Part shown: piece by piece, positions 9,478 to 19,629 of the stretch
Layout of the letters: each line of letters starts with the position of its first letter
How positions within the stretch are numbered: the first letter of the stretch is position 1
DNA from: Gymnopilus junonius
Taxonomy: Eukaryota > Basidiomycota > Agaricomycetes > Agaricales > Galerinaceae
NCBI GenBank assembly: GCA_015501075.1
Contig: JADNYJ010000559.1
Coordinates: 1-20,457 of the forward strand
DNA length: 20,457 bases
Reading direction: 5' to 3'
The notes under the pieces: generated by a model
The model's input: only the letters and a program-made list of their open reading frames with translations
The model's database searches: none
Told to the model about the DNA's origin: nothing
Translations under genes and position numbers: made by a program

Positions 9478-10650
9478 TCAAGAGTCATCACCCTCGTTAT
9501 CATTCTCGGCTGAAGAAGACGTCAGGAATTGGTTGCATCTCGATAGCACAAGGGTAACACCAACCATGATAATTTCGGATGACTGAGATAAGTCACTGGA
9601 CCAGAGCGTCAGATTGTTGCAGACACGTTGCAGCATTTCTGTTGAATCCTTGTACATTTCTTGCGTTATAGTGCCAATTTCGGCAGAACCATCAGTCCAA
9701 GCATGGTGGATAATGTTGAGTGCACGTTCTGGACTGTTGAAAATATCTTTGTACAACAAAGAGAAGCCAATGGCCAGACCAAGACGGATAGGATTTATAG
9801 GGGATAGTTCCCGGACAGCAATTTGTGAGGCTTCATCATATGCCCGCCACGACTTATCGGCAATTTCTTCGACTTCAGCGTCAGTCAATTCAATCCACTG
9901 AATCTTGTATCGGTAACAATCGCCCAACCTAAAGAGCAGTTCAAGCAGTGGACGTTTAGGAATGGGCAATCACATTTACATTTTGAGGTTGAATACTTTG
10001 GACTCTGCTGAGGCCGCAGAGGGGATAAGATGGTCTTTCAGACGTTTTATAGCGCCTTGAGCAGGAGCTAGCAAACAGGATTAAGTATACACATACATAA
10101 AGCCGTCACAACGTGAATGAAGTGATAACCCACGCATTTCTGACAGGGAAAGGGTGCCAGGTACTTCTTTTGTCAAGGAAAGAGTGGCCTCGTCTTCGTC
10201 GAGCCATCTTCGAAAATGTGACATCAACTTCTGGGACGCATTTGGTTCGTTTGCGGCCTGAGTCTCTTGACCGCTACTTTCAAGTTTTTGCTTGGTTATC
10301 AAGGCAGCAATTGTTCGAATTTCTTACCGATCGTAGGAGCGAATTAGTAGGGATTGTGTGTTTCGCGAAAAAACTACGACCCTACCCTTTATAATGCGCT
10401 CCGATGCAGTGTTGTCGATGTTTACTGAATTCCCTCGGCCACCAACCGCACTATTCGTTATAGGACCATTGTATAAATCACCTGCGACGTGGATTTGAAA
10501 CTGGGACAGACTTCCGAAATCGCTCAGTGTCTTGAAGGAAGACATCCGTGAGGTTCTTGAAGAAAGTGAGAGATGGGGAAAGTCGTTATACTCGGCTTTT
10601 CTCAGGAGATCGGTCCAAATAAAAGTCCGTTCACGACAGCTTGGCAAGAT
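9478..10650 (-). CDS. Divergent 14-3-3 protein, N-terminal half degenerate (possible pseudogene)
   Basis: 14-3-3 proteins are helical dimers that bind phosphoserine/phosphothreonine motifs. The C-terminal half is clear. Exons about 10056-9980 and 9928-9478 are joined by a 51-bp intron and give DHLIPSAASAESKVFNLKM, GDCYRY, then ELSPINPIRLGLAIGFS, NSPERALNIIHHAW, YKDSTEMLQRVCNNLTLWSS and an acidic tail ending at TGA 9480-9478. A probable intron at 10057-10133 connects to an exon with IRTIAALITKQKLESSG, matching the helix after the usual RASWRI. Directly before it is an in-frame TAA (10324-10326), preceded by SLLIRSYD, which corresponds to the family's NLLSVAYK. Further upstream RERTFIWTDLLRKAEYND resembles helix 1, but no start ATG or continuous chain was found. 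Several ligand-contact positions appear changed. Either a fast-evolving paralogue with unseen introns or a dying copy. Confidence 0.7.
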
Positions 10651-11132
10651 CCATTCGAATCTTCATTCGGTATGTCTGTATAAGAATAACCTCACTGATA
10701 TGATTTATATAGATTTGACAAGCTTAAGCCACACAGCATTGCTTTGACAGCAAGATGCCAGCGATTAAAAGACACGCAGGCAGACGACGGAATAACGGAA
10801 AATGTGAGGATTCAAAGTGAAAAGCAGGGCAGGAAAAGGAAAATGCGAGCACTGGATTCTCGAAAATAAGCATTGCACAAATCTTCATGAGGTCCTCGGT
10901 GCACCATATACATGTCTTACTTTATAGGGTACAGTTACTATAGTAGTTAGATTGTAGATATAGTTATAAAACCATCTCGTCGACGGCAGAACGAATAACA
11001 ACTTAATCAATAACGTGAAGCCGATCCTAAATATTGACGATGACTCTGATTGCTGACAAGTCCAAGTTCGAGCTGCAATATCCTTCGATTCATCGACAGC
11101 TATAAATACAATGTGCGTCTCCAAGAGTTGTG
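10651..11132. other. Intergenic between 14-3-3-like gene and mannosidase
   Basis: Both neighbours read on the minus strand, so this should hold the mannosidase 3' untranslated region and the 14-3-3 upstream region. Minus-strand openness near 10885-11132 follows the mannosidase stop in other frames and looks incidental. Nothing else seen. Confidence 0.5.
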
Positions 11133-13787
11133 TTATGGCGTGAAAATCGGTAGTGGATGTGCCTGTAAGAGATGTGTTACAATCTGACCTTGCTATTAGG
11201 CGCAAATCCAGGCGACATACCTCAGTGTTAAAAACATATTCTGGGAGGAGTAAACGATTAGGGCAGGAATAAATTATTAAACCCAAGACCGAGATACGTA
11301 CTGTCGAGAGGTAGCACTTCTGAATCGGAGAAAAGTAGATACAGGTATTTCAAAGTCTCGCTCTGCATTTCGGAAAAATGAGGTATCAGCGCTATTGTAA
11401 GGAAAGGCGGAAAGGAAACAAACAAACCAAAAAGAATGTCTCCATTTTATCAATCTTCTCACTGTTGACATCGTCGACATTGAGGATGGAGATATACCCC
11501 CCAGTGTCTGCTCGGCAGAATTTTTCAATAGCTTGGAATATTTTCCATCCATGGTCCCTATACTTTTGATTGCCTGTGAGGCGATAAGCGATGAAAAGAG
11601 ATTCGATTGTTTCTGGTCTGAAGTCGGAAGGGATGTGGTTCAAGTCTCCGTAAATATGAGAACATAAAGAAGTACCTGAGAATATAACGTGAATCGTAGG
11701 AAGGTGATGCAGAGTTTCTAGTAACAATATCCTTCAACGGATTTTAATACTATGAAGGAAGAGAATACGTGCCCGTTATTTTTTATATACCAGTCCTTGT
11801 CGTCTGACACGTCGCCATTTTCAGCTGTATAGAAATGACTGATCTCGGGAGCAAGTCCGCTGCACAATATCCAGTAGAATGAGCGTCCTTTCCTTGCATC
11901 ATGCTTGCAGGTGAAATACGTACGTTGCTGTATTATGTGTATCCATGCAGGTCTCGATTAGTTCATATCCAAGCTGCCAGTCCTTTTGGCCAGTCTCCGT
12001 GAGTTCGCTAGGAAGTGGAGGTACGGAGACGGAGATGCCAGCGAGGCCTGTGGTTGTAGCTCCTAACATCAGCGAGCCACCCAAGAAGCATACGAGGTGA
12101 TCCTGCTTGGCCATCAGTCGCCATGCCCTTGTACGAGAAGTCAGAGAAGACAAGATTTAAAAAAACTGCATCAAAAGGAAAATCCTACATCTGTCCATCA
12201 GCTTGGCGTTGTTGTGGATCTGGATGAACTTCGGCGGTGTATACGAGCCCTTTGTTAAGACCCCTGTGGACGAGGGTCGTATGGATGCCTTCCATCGCAC
12301 TCTGATACATCTAAAAGGCAAAATCAATCCGCGTCATGACGATAATAATAAGCCACGTACCTCGAGGTACATGGGCTCGGATTTGTCCTAAATAAAACTA
12401 AGCCTGGAGCCTTCAGATATTATATGTAAGCGTTACCGTCTGTAGATACTGCTTCCTAAAGTTATACAGTGAGAATACAGTCATGATAATAAAGTCATAT
12501 ACTCACAAGAGGTATTCGTAGAAAGAATCGCCTCTCGAACCGAGACGGATTTCTGAGATCAAGAAAACCCCTGCTTCTGCACTGAAAAATGCTCCAATTC
12601 CGATGTTTGATCAATGCATGGAGAGATACATACCTCATGTATATCGCTGCCAGCCCAGATGGCAAACTTGTCGCCTTGATGACTCTCATCACCTAAACAC
12701 CAGCTTAGCCTATCTGGTGTAAAAGCGACAATGCAAGTCTTACTCCTTCAGCTTTATCCCAATACTCGTCTTCGCCCGTCAAGAAACTCAAATACTTTAA
12801 CTCGAGCTGAAGAGTTGCTGCCTCAGCAGTGCTGACAATATTAGGCATATTTGGCTCGTCAAATCCTTGTTTCTTAGCGAGATTGACCAAGGAGCGCGGC
12901 AATCCTGAAGGAGTGTCGAATACAGGCATAATGCGATTAGCTAGGTCCTTTGCCTTCTCTAAAAATAAAGGATCTTGGTCTGAAAGATGGTATGCTGCCA
13001 ACAAACCACCCAGGACGCGAATGGTTGTCTGTAGGGGAGAAAATTAGTGGCTACGTAGGAAGAGTGATGGCTGATATACTTCAAAGGTATTAAACGACCC
13101 ATCTCGCTCGAACGTGAGGTTATTAGCGATCCAATCTTTAGCACGTTGATATTCTTCTTGTAACCCCATTAGTTGGATCGTGTCAATGGCGTCAACTATG
13201 GTATATCCAATTCCTCCGGCGTCGACCAAATTTGAGCCCCTCTTCGATAACGGATAGTATTCATCGTTTCCCATGGCATCCCTCTCTAAAGCATTGTTAT
13301 AAGCACCGTTTGAGGTCCTTCGATGAAGTTAGATTCTAACCGTATGCCGACCAAGCATGCTGGTGCAAATAAATCAAGTCAAGAACTCTCCAGAGCAAAT
13401 CAACGCACCTTAAAGGCATTGACAATAGCGTCTCTTTTAGGTATGTCCGCCACGAATTCAGCTTGCGGCCCCGAACGCGAACGACTACCGAAACCGAATT
13501 GACCGTCCAAGGAGACCGTCTCGGGCTGTTTGTTGAGTCCAAAGAGCTTGGACTGTAGTATGATATATGGGCATCCATTAGAAGCAATATGGAAAAAATA
13601 GACGCACTTGGTACAAATACAATAACAGAGACACGAACAACGTAAGAATCGCCGATTTCTGGATCCTGAATGCATGCGGTGGTCTCTCAATATTGAAAGA
13701 CTTTTCCGACATCTGACCTCCTGGAGCCTTGGCATCAATCTTATCGCTCGAAGACCCGTTCAGGTCTTCTGGGGACGACTCAGCCAT
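11133..13787 (-). CDS. MNS1: Endoplasmic reticulum mannosyl-oligosaccharide alpha-1,2-mannosidase, GH47
   Basis: Trims alpha-1,2-mannose from Man9GlcNAc2 N-glycans in the ER, feeding glycan maturation and ER-associated degradation. Sixteen exons, minus strand: 13787-13608, 13552-13409, 13359-13341, 13285-13080, 13028-12744, 12692-12634, 12581-12507, 12455-12437, 12387-12361, 12310-12189, 12127-11924, 11859-11726, 11675-11428, 11362-11302, 11240-11221, 11162-11133; total 1833 nt, 610 residues, all phases consistent. Residues about 43-59 form a type II membrane anchor. GH47 blocks follow in order: HAWSAYERDAMG, VDAIDTIQLMG, LGGLLAAYHLS, STAEAATLQLEL, EIRLGSRGDSFYEYLLKQY, KQDHLVCFLGGSLMLGA, CMDTHNTATGLAPE, RPETIESLFIAYRLTG (its Glu is an active-site residue in the family) and C-terminal FNTEAHPLPIFTP, whose Thr binds calcium. 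The 11676-11725 splice is the least certain; other choices would change about 10-20 residues. Confidence 0.93.
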
Positions 13788-14152
13788 GCTGATAGATGAT
13801 GAAGGTAGAGTCCAAGTACTAGTTGCGACACGTCACACTACGCGCATAGTCCAGCTATTTTCGGCCGTTTATTGAAATCTCGATTCTCGTTACTCCGTAA
13901 GGTGAAGTTTTGATGCAACTATTTTCGGAACTGACTCCGAAGTTTGTCCACCGCTGAAGAAGATACTACGGATACAATCCTTGGACGTAGACGCAACGTC
14001 AACACGACACAAAATTTGGAGGCTAATGCCCACAGGATATCCGGTTCCCGGTTGCCGGCGATTGCCGTGACATATACAATTCACGATCCGCGAAGCTTGG
14101 TTCTGCAGCCTGCCCGCTCATCTTCGCTCGATATCTTATCCAATCGTCTCTG
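13788..14152. promoter_or_regulatory. Shared upstream region of divergent mannosidase and F-box genes
   Basis: The two ATGs (13787 minus, 14153 plus) are 365 bp apart and point away from each other, so this must contain the mannosidase promoter and the ancestral promoter of the F-box copy. No TATA box or clear operator was recognised. Open frames on both strands here have no family resemblance. Confidence 0.5.
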
Positions 14153-15442
14153 ATGTCTCCAAATCTTCCACCAGAGATCGTCGACCAGGTGGTTATGTTA
14201 TCAGGCCCACAATCTTCTCTTGCGAACCTTTCACTTTCTACCAAACCATTTGGGAAAGATTCAGAGACTATCGTAAAACGGCTTGAATCCCTTCTTGACC
14301 TCATCAATTTCGAATAGCTCACGACGGGAATCGCATCCCACATCACTACGTTTAGTGTTTATATTGAAGATGCACATTGTTACCCTCCGGGGGTGGCGAC
14401 GGTCGAAGATATACCTTATCTCAATTCTATCGGAGGTATACTGGGGAAGATATTTAGGAGTGGTGTTTCTCCGTGCTCGCTCTCATTATGCTTCAGAAGG
14501 TATGACCGTTTTCTGCAGTGGATAGTATTACCCTCGTATTTCTCGGCATCATTGCGCCAGGCTTGCAAGAACCCACGCCTCAAAAGTGTGCATCTTTCAG
14601 AATTTGAGGATGTACCCATGGTGTTATTGAGGGGATCATCAACTCAACACATCTCCTTTGCAAGCACGTTCTTTACTCAGGATGATATTTCATCTGCAAG
14701 TGAAATGGACATCGATGTTATCCAGTATCTTTGTCCTTAATCCCTTGACATCCACGTTTTATATCCTGTCAAACAATTGCTTAACTTTACACCCGACAAT
14801 CGCATATCATTGAAATTCCTCCTCTCGAAACTGAAGCATCTCTCCTTGACATTTTCCCGAATCATGTTTTCTTCATCGCATTCTGCACCGGCCGTCACCT
14901 TACTGACTTATGCGTCTTCCACCTGTACCAAGTTAAACATTGCGCATCTGGGGAGAAAGTAAGCACTCTGAAAACTCAACATTTCCCCCTTACTAACTGA
15001 ATGTCTAGCTGACATTATGGAGGACCTTATATGCTTGAACCACCTCACTTCTTTGCGAAGCCTCAAAATATATTGCAGTCGGCTTATAAGTGCTAATAAC
15101 GACTATGTAACTTATGTTGCAGTAGCCATCCTCCATGTGGATGAACTGCCCACGGCTCTTAAAATTTAAAACCTTGAGATATCTTTTGTAATCGCCAACT
15201 CCGACAGAACAGAAAACTGGGACAATTCCTTTCAGCCACATTTTCTCGATGCCTTCTTTTCCCAAAGTAGAAGGTTTTCGCGGTTGAAATCACTGGCTTT
15301 TGTGGCCGAGTTACCTATTGTAGGTCTCCCTTAGCAAGAATTGACCGAGGTATTCGGAAGGTGCAGGTTGGCTCTTCTGAATAAATTCCCTCACATTAAC
15401 GCCATGGACTCGCTCAAATTTGATGTCACTGCTACTAAATGG
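14153..15442 (+). pseudogene. F-box-like paralogue, copy 1 (pseudogene)
   Basis: Parallels the downstream copy at 15782-17302 over its whole length. It starts LPPEIVDQVV, like an F-box, but the following F-box helices (SVALVSRALRYQAHKHLF in copy 2) are missing and the frame jumps straight to TIVKRLESLLDLIN. One long frame then runs to about 14956 with two in-frame stops, TAG at 14315-14317 and TAA at 14738-14740. Matching blocks include TTGIASHIT, SPCSLSLCF against SPCFLSLAF, CKNPRL, LLRGSSTQHISF against LLKGSSIKHVSF, and LLSKLKHLSLTF. After an intron beginning near 14958 the similarity continues, broken, through CLNHLTSLRSLKI, VDELPTALK and a KFDV end near 15440. Loss of the F-box plus stops argues for a true dead copy. 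Confidence 0.75.
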
Positions 15443-15781
15443 TATCCTTAAATAATTTCTAGATGAAAGGACATCCATTTGCAATTCTGTAGAGAATATG
15501 TCCCTTATTTTGTTATATACTTATATCTCAAGCAGACGTCGCGAATTCGTGTACATCTGTTTCCATCTCCCCCTTTTTTGATCCATCTTTTTGTCCCTCC
15601 CATTCGCTTAGACATCGGGTCTTGTCTCTTGACAACTAGTTGTGCCTTGGCAGATATGCGCAATCAATTTTGTATGGATTGGCCTCTATATAAATCATTT
15701 ACTGAGTGATTGGCCTCCCTAATATTGGAGCACGGCCATGAACATTGATCATCGCATACTCGCAGTCGTGAGGCGGGAAGA
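15443..15781. other. Spacer between the two F-box copies
   Basis: Pyrimidine-rich DNA with no coding sense on either strand; probably the promoter and 5' leader of copy 2. A short plus frame at 15479-15709 is not supported by anything else. Confidence 0.4.
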
Positions 15782-17302
15782 ATGGACCGGGGCAGTTCCT
15801 GGAATTGCCGGCGGCCGCAGTGCGCACCGCAACTTTACCTATCACCACAAGGCATCCGATTGTGCAAGCATTCACTAGCGCCCATAATGATCCCAGAACT
15901 TTTCCCAGAGCTTATAGTCCTTGTCGTGGAGGAGCTAGTGCACATTTCGGATACTCGTAATCGCAAAAAAGCACTATCATCTGTTGCATTGGTCTCGAGG
16001 GCTTTGCGTTACCAAGCCCACAAACATCTCTTTGCGTCAGTCGTACTTTCTACTGGTACAGGCCAGAATCACAGATCACCGCTTGCAGTAGTAAAACGCC
16101 TTCAATCCCTTCGAGACCTTATGAATGCAGATTCGAACACGGAAACGACGGGAATCGCATCGCACATCACCGAGTTCGCAGTGTATCTCCAAGGTTCACC
16201 CTACACTGCAACTCCAAAAGAACGGTCTTATATTGTCCCAGTAGCAGCAATATTGATGAAGATATTCAAAGCTGGTAGCTCGCCATGTTTCCTCTCTTTA
16301 GCATTTCCTACAAACTATTCCTGCCTGCGGTGGACGAAACTAGATCCAAATTTCGTGTCCTCAGTGCTCAAAATTTGCAAAAATCCACGCCTCGTTGCCC
16401 TGCGCCTTTTACATTTTGTTGAGGTACCCCCGATCTGTTGAAAGGTTCCTCAATTAAACATGTATCCTTTCGGCGCATTTCATTTGCCCATCGACAGTCC
16501 GTTTCTGCAGATGGATTAGAAATCGATCAGACACGCAGTTCATGCAGCCTGAGAGCCTCTACACAGACCTCGCGCATGGTACTGAGAAAATCTTTGACTT
16601 CACTCATGACAGCCGTATATCGTCAACGGTGGTCTTTTCTAAACTGAAGAAGCTTAGTTTAGCCTTCGACCCAATAGTCAACTCTTCAGCAGAATCTTCT
16701 GCCATTATACTCAATGGCGCATCCTCTACTCTTATGAACTTGACTCTTTACTTTCAGGGACGTGGTGCGTACTTTGTATTGTTTACCGCATCCTTTTCAA
16801 TCCTATATTCCGACATTTTCTAGCCCACCCTGGTTTACCATTCCATATACAGTTGACCCACCTCAGCTCCCTCCTCACCCTCAAAATAATTTCTGTCACG
16901 GTATCCTCAATAATGACTACTTCTTCAATCGTGGAAGAGTTGAAAACCATTCTGTATGAACATGAGCTACCTGAAGCTCTACAGCACCTTCAAATATCTT
17001 TTACAACAGACTTTATGAAAGATCTTCTTAAACGCGATTCATCTGTCACTTTTACGGACGTCCAACGCAATGTGTGTGGAATCGATAATTTCTTCTGCCA
17101 AAGCAAGTTTTCTCAACTCAAATCTCTGATATTTTTGATCGGAGTGCCTCCCACCAGTATATGTGGAAACCTGCCAATCGATCTCGTGCAATGGTGTAGG
17201 CTTCTCCTTTTCAACGCTTTTTCTGGAATCCAAGTACTCAAATCGCGGAAATTTGATATTGTCATCTCAGAACAAATGTGGCTTTCAACGTTCCTTGAGT
17301 AG
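15782..17302 (+). CDS. F-box-like domain protein, copy 2, with two apparent frame breaks
   Basis: Basidiomycete F-box proteins are presumed substrate adaptors of SCF ubiquitin ligases. The frame opens at ATG 15782; a second in-frame ATG at 15887 begins directly at the F-box and may be the true start. The F-box region reads IPELFPELIVLVVEELVHI, then SSVALVSRALRYQAHKHLF. Downstream there are leucine-rich segments of the LRR-like type (VVKRLQSLRDLM, ICKNPRLVALRLL, VFSKLKKLSLAF, FSQLKSLIFL). Exon 1 (15782-16764) joins exon 2 (16824-17302) through a 59-bp intron, phase 1. Within exon 1 the frame breaks twice. Near 16430 a C run leads to a stop at 16438-16440, where one extra C would continue into DLLKGSSIKHVSF. 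A second break is near 16515-16545. Both look like one missing base. With these allowed, the chain is continuous to TAG at 17300-17302. Recent pseudogene or sequence error. Confidence 0.7.
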
Positions 17303-18215
17303 GATCAGTAAGAAAATACCTCTATATTACTTACTCCGAAGCCGTTTCTCTCTCTTCAATTTCTAGATGTTGGCGTTTCTTCATTCGCTTGTGATTTATT
17401 ACTTATTTTTTTTCCGGTATTGCTATCCAGTATACTCGCGCTCATCTTAGCGTACGAATGTAACCACAAAACAAAACAAAAATTCCTCGGAGAGATTTCT
17501 CTGGAGTTATATAGCTCAGCATAACACTTTCAAAGGTTGCAATGCGGCTTTGAGGAGGGCCAACCGACCGATACTCCGAATTGAGGCTATACTTAGCCGA
17601 TTGCGCCACATTGAATCGGGTAACCATGTATCTTTCTTTCACTTACTCAACGTGTTTCGTCTCTGCAGCCCCGTCGAAATGTTGCAGGGACACTAGAATA
17701 GCGGAGTTACTGTGTCTTTGGTCTACTTATTTGCGTACTCTGGGTGACGGATTCGAGTTTTTAGAGTACGACGTTCGATTCTGACTTGCTGAAGATCTGC
17801 ATATCATATGTATTATCGACAAGAAGGAACTATAACTCTCCGTCCATCTCCTTATACAAGTACGCGTCTCGGAAGATGTATAACTGTTGACTTCAGACCC
17901 ATTCCAGCCCGTCACTGACTGACAGGAGGGACAGGTAGGATTGTTGCCGATCAAGGCGGCGGTATGATCTGCGTTGAATAACCACCAAAATTAGTTCCGA
18001 CCGCTATAGACTATACTCTCTCCTGGCATCGCATGAACCGCAAGCCATTAAGTCGCAAATTACAATGGCAATGTAGACTTAAAATATAAGCACTGGATTA
18101 AAACAGGACAACTTAAAAGTATACTTGCGTATTTATCCCTCCCTTCAAGAAGCCGGTCTTCAACTGTTCCTCCTTTTCTTCTTTTCGCAGACGCTGGTCG
18201 CTGCTGCTATTTTCT
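17303..18215. other. 0.9-kb stretch with no recognised gene
   Basis: Several short frames exist on both strands (for example 17581-17784 plus and 17727-17954 minus) but none has a recognisable motif or exon chain. Two spots look faintly like tRNA A boxes (around 17510 plus and 17605 minus) without foldable cloverleaves. Bases just before 18216 should hold the promoter and leader of the secreted-protein gene. Confidence 0.4.
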
Positions 18216-19421
18216 ATGTCTCGAACAGGCCTCGTTCCCCTCTTTTTTGTTTTCGCTTTTATTGGTCTCGTGGCATGTGCTCCTCTACCGGGACATTTAT
18301 CCAGGTAAGTAGCACACCTTAATTATTGGCATAATCAGTGGGAACTCAATACTGATTTGTTTATGGACAGCTTGGTCGAGCGCTATGACAATTATAAAGA
18401 AGACCTCCCAGCCGGTCTTTAAGTGTAAATTTCCAACGAGAGTACGATGACGCAGCTCCCGCATTCTACGCCAAGGTAATTTTATCTCACTGGCCAACAT
18501 CGACGAGTTTCATGAAGGATATACAGCGCGACTTCCCTTTCTTCCTGAAGAGTCGCGATTTCGAACTAGGACACGGGAATCAATACAGCAAGGTGCGCTG
18601 AATGATTTTAGAAGCAGCAGGACCTTTCTGATGAAAGGTCCGCCATTCAGCGCGCTTCTTACAACCTGTTTGAGCGTGACTATGACCAAGAAAAATACGA
18701 CTCCTTCAGAAAGGTGGGCAGAGCAAGGCTAAACACTGAGATTGACCTGACCCCACACAGCGCGCCGAGCTTGATTCTCCAGCCCTCTCTCTCAGCAAAC
18801 GCAACATATTTTCAAAAATCCGCAACGCCTTCCACAAAGCATTCCATAAAGTTCACAAACCTTCCACAAAGCCGCTTCAGCCATCAAATCAATCGCCCAC
18901 AAAGCCCAACATCGTTCAGAAGAGTCGGAAACACCATGCGCGGCGGGTTTGTCAACATGGGCAATAAGATGAACAAGGGCTTCCAAAAGGTCGGGCAGGC
19001 AGCCAAGAAGGTCGGCAAGTTCTTCAAGGACAATGGGCTCAAGATCGCCAAAGTCGGACTCAAGTTTATCGCAGCAGGTGCTACGGCCGCTGGGAAGATC
19101 ATCAAGTTCATTCCGGGTGTGGGTACGGCGGTTGGTATAGCTTTGAAGGGAATTGCGATGGGTGCGAATATTGGATCTGACCATATTCATGCTAACCTCG
19201 GCGGCACACTGGGGAAAATAACCAACGGGTTGGACTATGTCATTAGCCCTATAGGTCAGTACGGTGATGACTACGATATCGATGTTATGCAATTTTCTGG
19301 AGACGTGAACTGACTTTGACTTGAATTTTCTGTAGGAACTGGCGCCAAGAAGTTGGGTGCTCCAGGAGCGAAAGAAGTCGTCGCGGATATTTTCACGAGA
19401 GGGCTTTTGAAACTTAACTGA
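18216..19421 (+). CDS. Secreted precursor with Lys-Arg processing sites and a cationic amphipathic C-terminal part
   Basis: No named family recognised. Exons 18216-18304, 18371-18475, 18527-18592, 18651-18713, 18761-19254 and 19336-19421, with canonical introns of 47-81 bp. Residues 1-22 (MSRTGLVPLFFVFAFIGLVA, then CA) form a clear signal peptide. Short repeats follow, rich in Arg-Asp/Glu-Tyr/Phe-Asp/Glu words (VERYDNYKED, REYDDA, SRDFELG, ERDYDQEKYD). Exons 2, 3 and 4 end on Lys, and exons 3, 4 and 5 begin on Arg, so each junction makes a Lys-Arg pair, a KEX2 cleavage signal. Another Lys-Arg is early in exon 5. The rest has HKA repeats (NAFHKAFHKVHK, AIKSIAHKA), then NKGFQKVGQAAKKVGKFFKD and a Gly/Ala/Ile-rich hydrophobic stretch (AAGKIIKFIPGVGTAVGIAL). 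Three one-base losses are inferred, near 18410-18425, 18855-18862 and 18912-18920. Role unknown: secreted effector, signalling or membrane-active peptides are all possible. Confidence 0.6.
18595..18653 (+). other. Inverted-repeat hairpin spanning an intron of the secreted-protein gene
   Basis: Outer arms GCGCTGAATG (18595-18604) and CATTCAGCGC (18644-18653) are perfectly complementary over 10 bp and bring donor and acceptor of intron 18593-18650 together. Inside, GGACCTTTC (18620-18628) pairs perfectly with GAAAGGTCC (18633-18641) around a TGAT loop. Confidence 0.8.
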
Positions 19422-19629
19422 AGGCCATTCGAACGGAGCTTGTCAGTGTGACTGGTGCCAAGGAAGTCTTGCTTAGTATCCTGTCGTTCACAATTGCTAG
19501 CCTAAGATCATCGATAATATACAATATCACTGTAATTTATAATACACGAAAGTGAGCCAACCTTTAATGCGAACACAAAAGCGACAAAACACACCTTCAT
19601 ATGCAAATTGACCGCACTCCACTCGAAGC
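19422..19629. other. Short spacer between converging genes
   Basis: The secreted-protein gene (plus) and the cullin (minus) end here tail to tail, 208 bp apart. It should contain both 3' untranslated regions. Nothing else seen. Confidence 0.5.

Noticed and set aside
9614..9901. Plus-strand open frame
   Set aside because: Antisense to the best-conserved part of the 14-3-3 gene.
14023..14346. Minus-strand frame of 107 codons between mannosidase and F-box copy 1
   Set aside because: It overlaps the start of the F-box pseudogene, whose similarity to copy 2 fixes the plus strand as the coding one.
17500..17625. tRNA-like or SINE-like A-box sequences on both strands (ATAGCTCAG, and TGGCGCAATCGG on the minus strand)
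   Set aside because: No acceptor, anticodon or T stem can be drawn and no B box lies at the right distance.
18792..19292. Open frame of 166 codons on the minus strand
   Set aside because: Antisense to the secreted-protein gene, whose splice phases and signal peptide support the plus strand; composition is that of a reverse-frame shadow.
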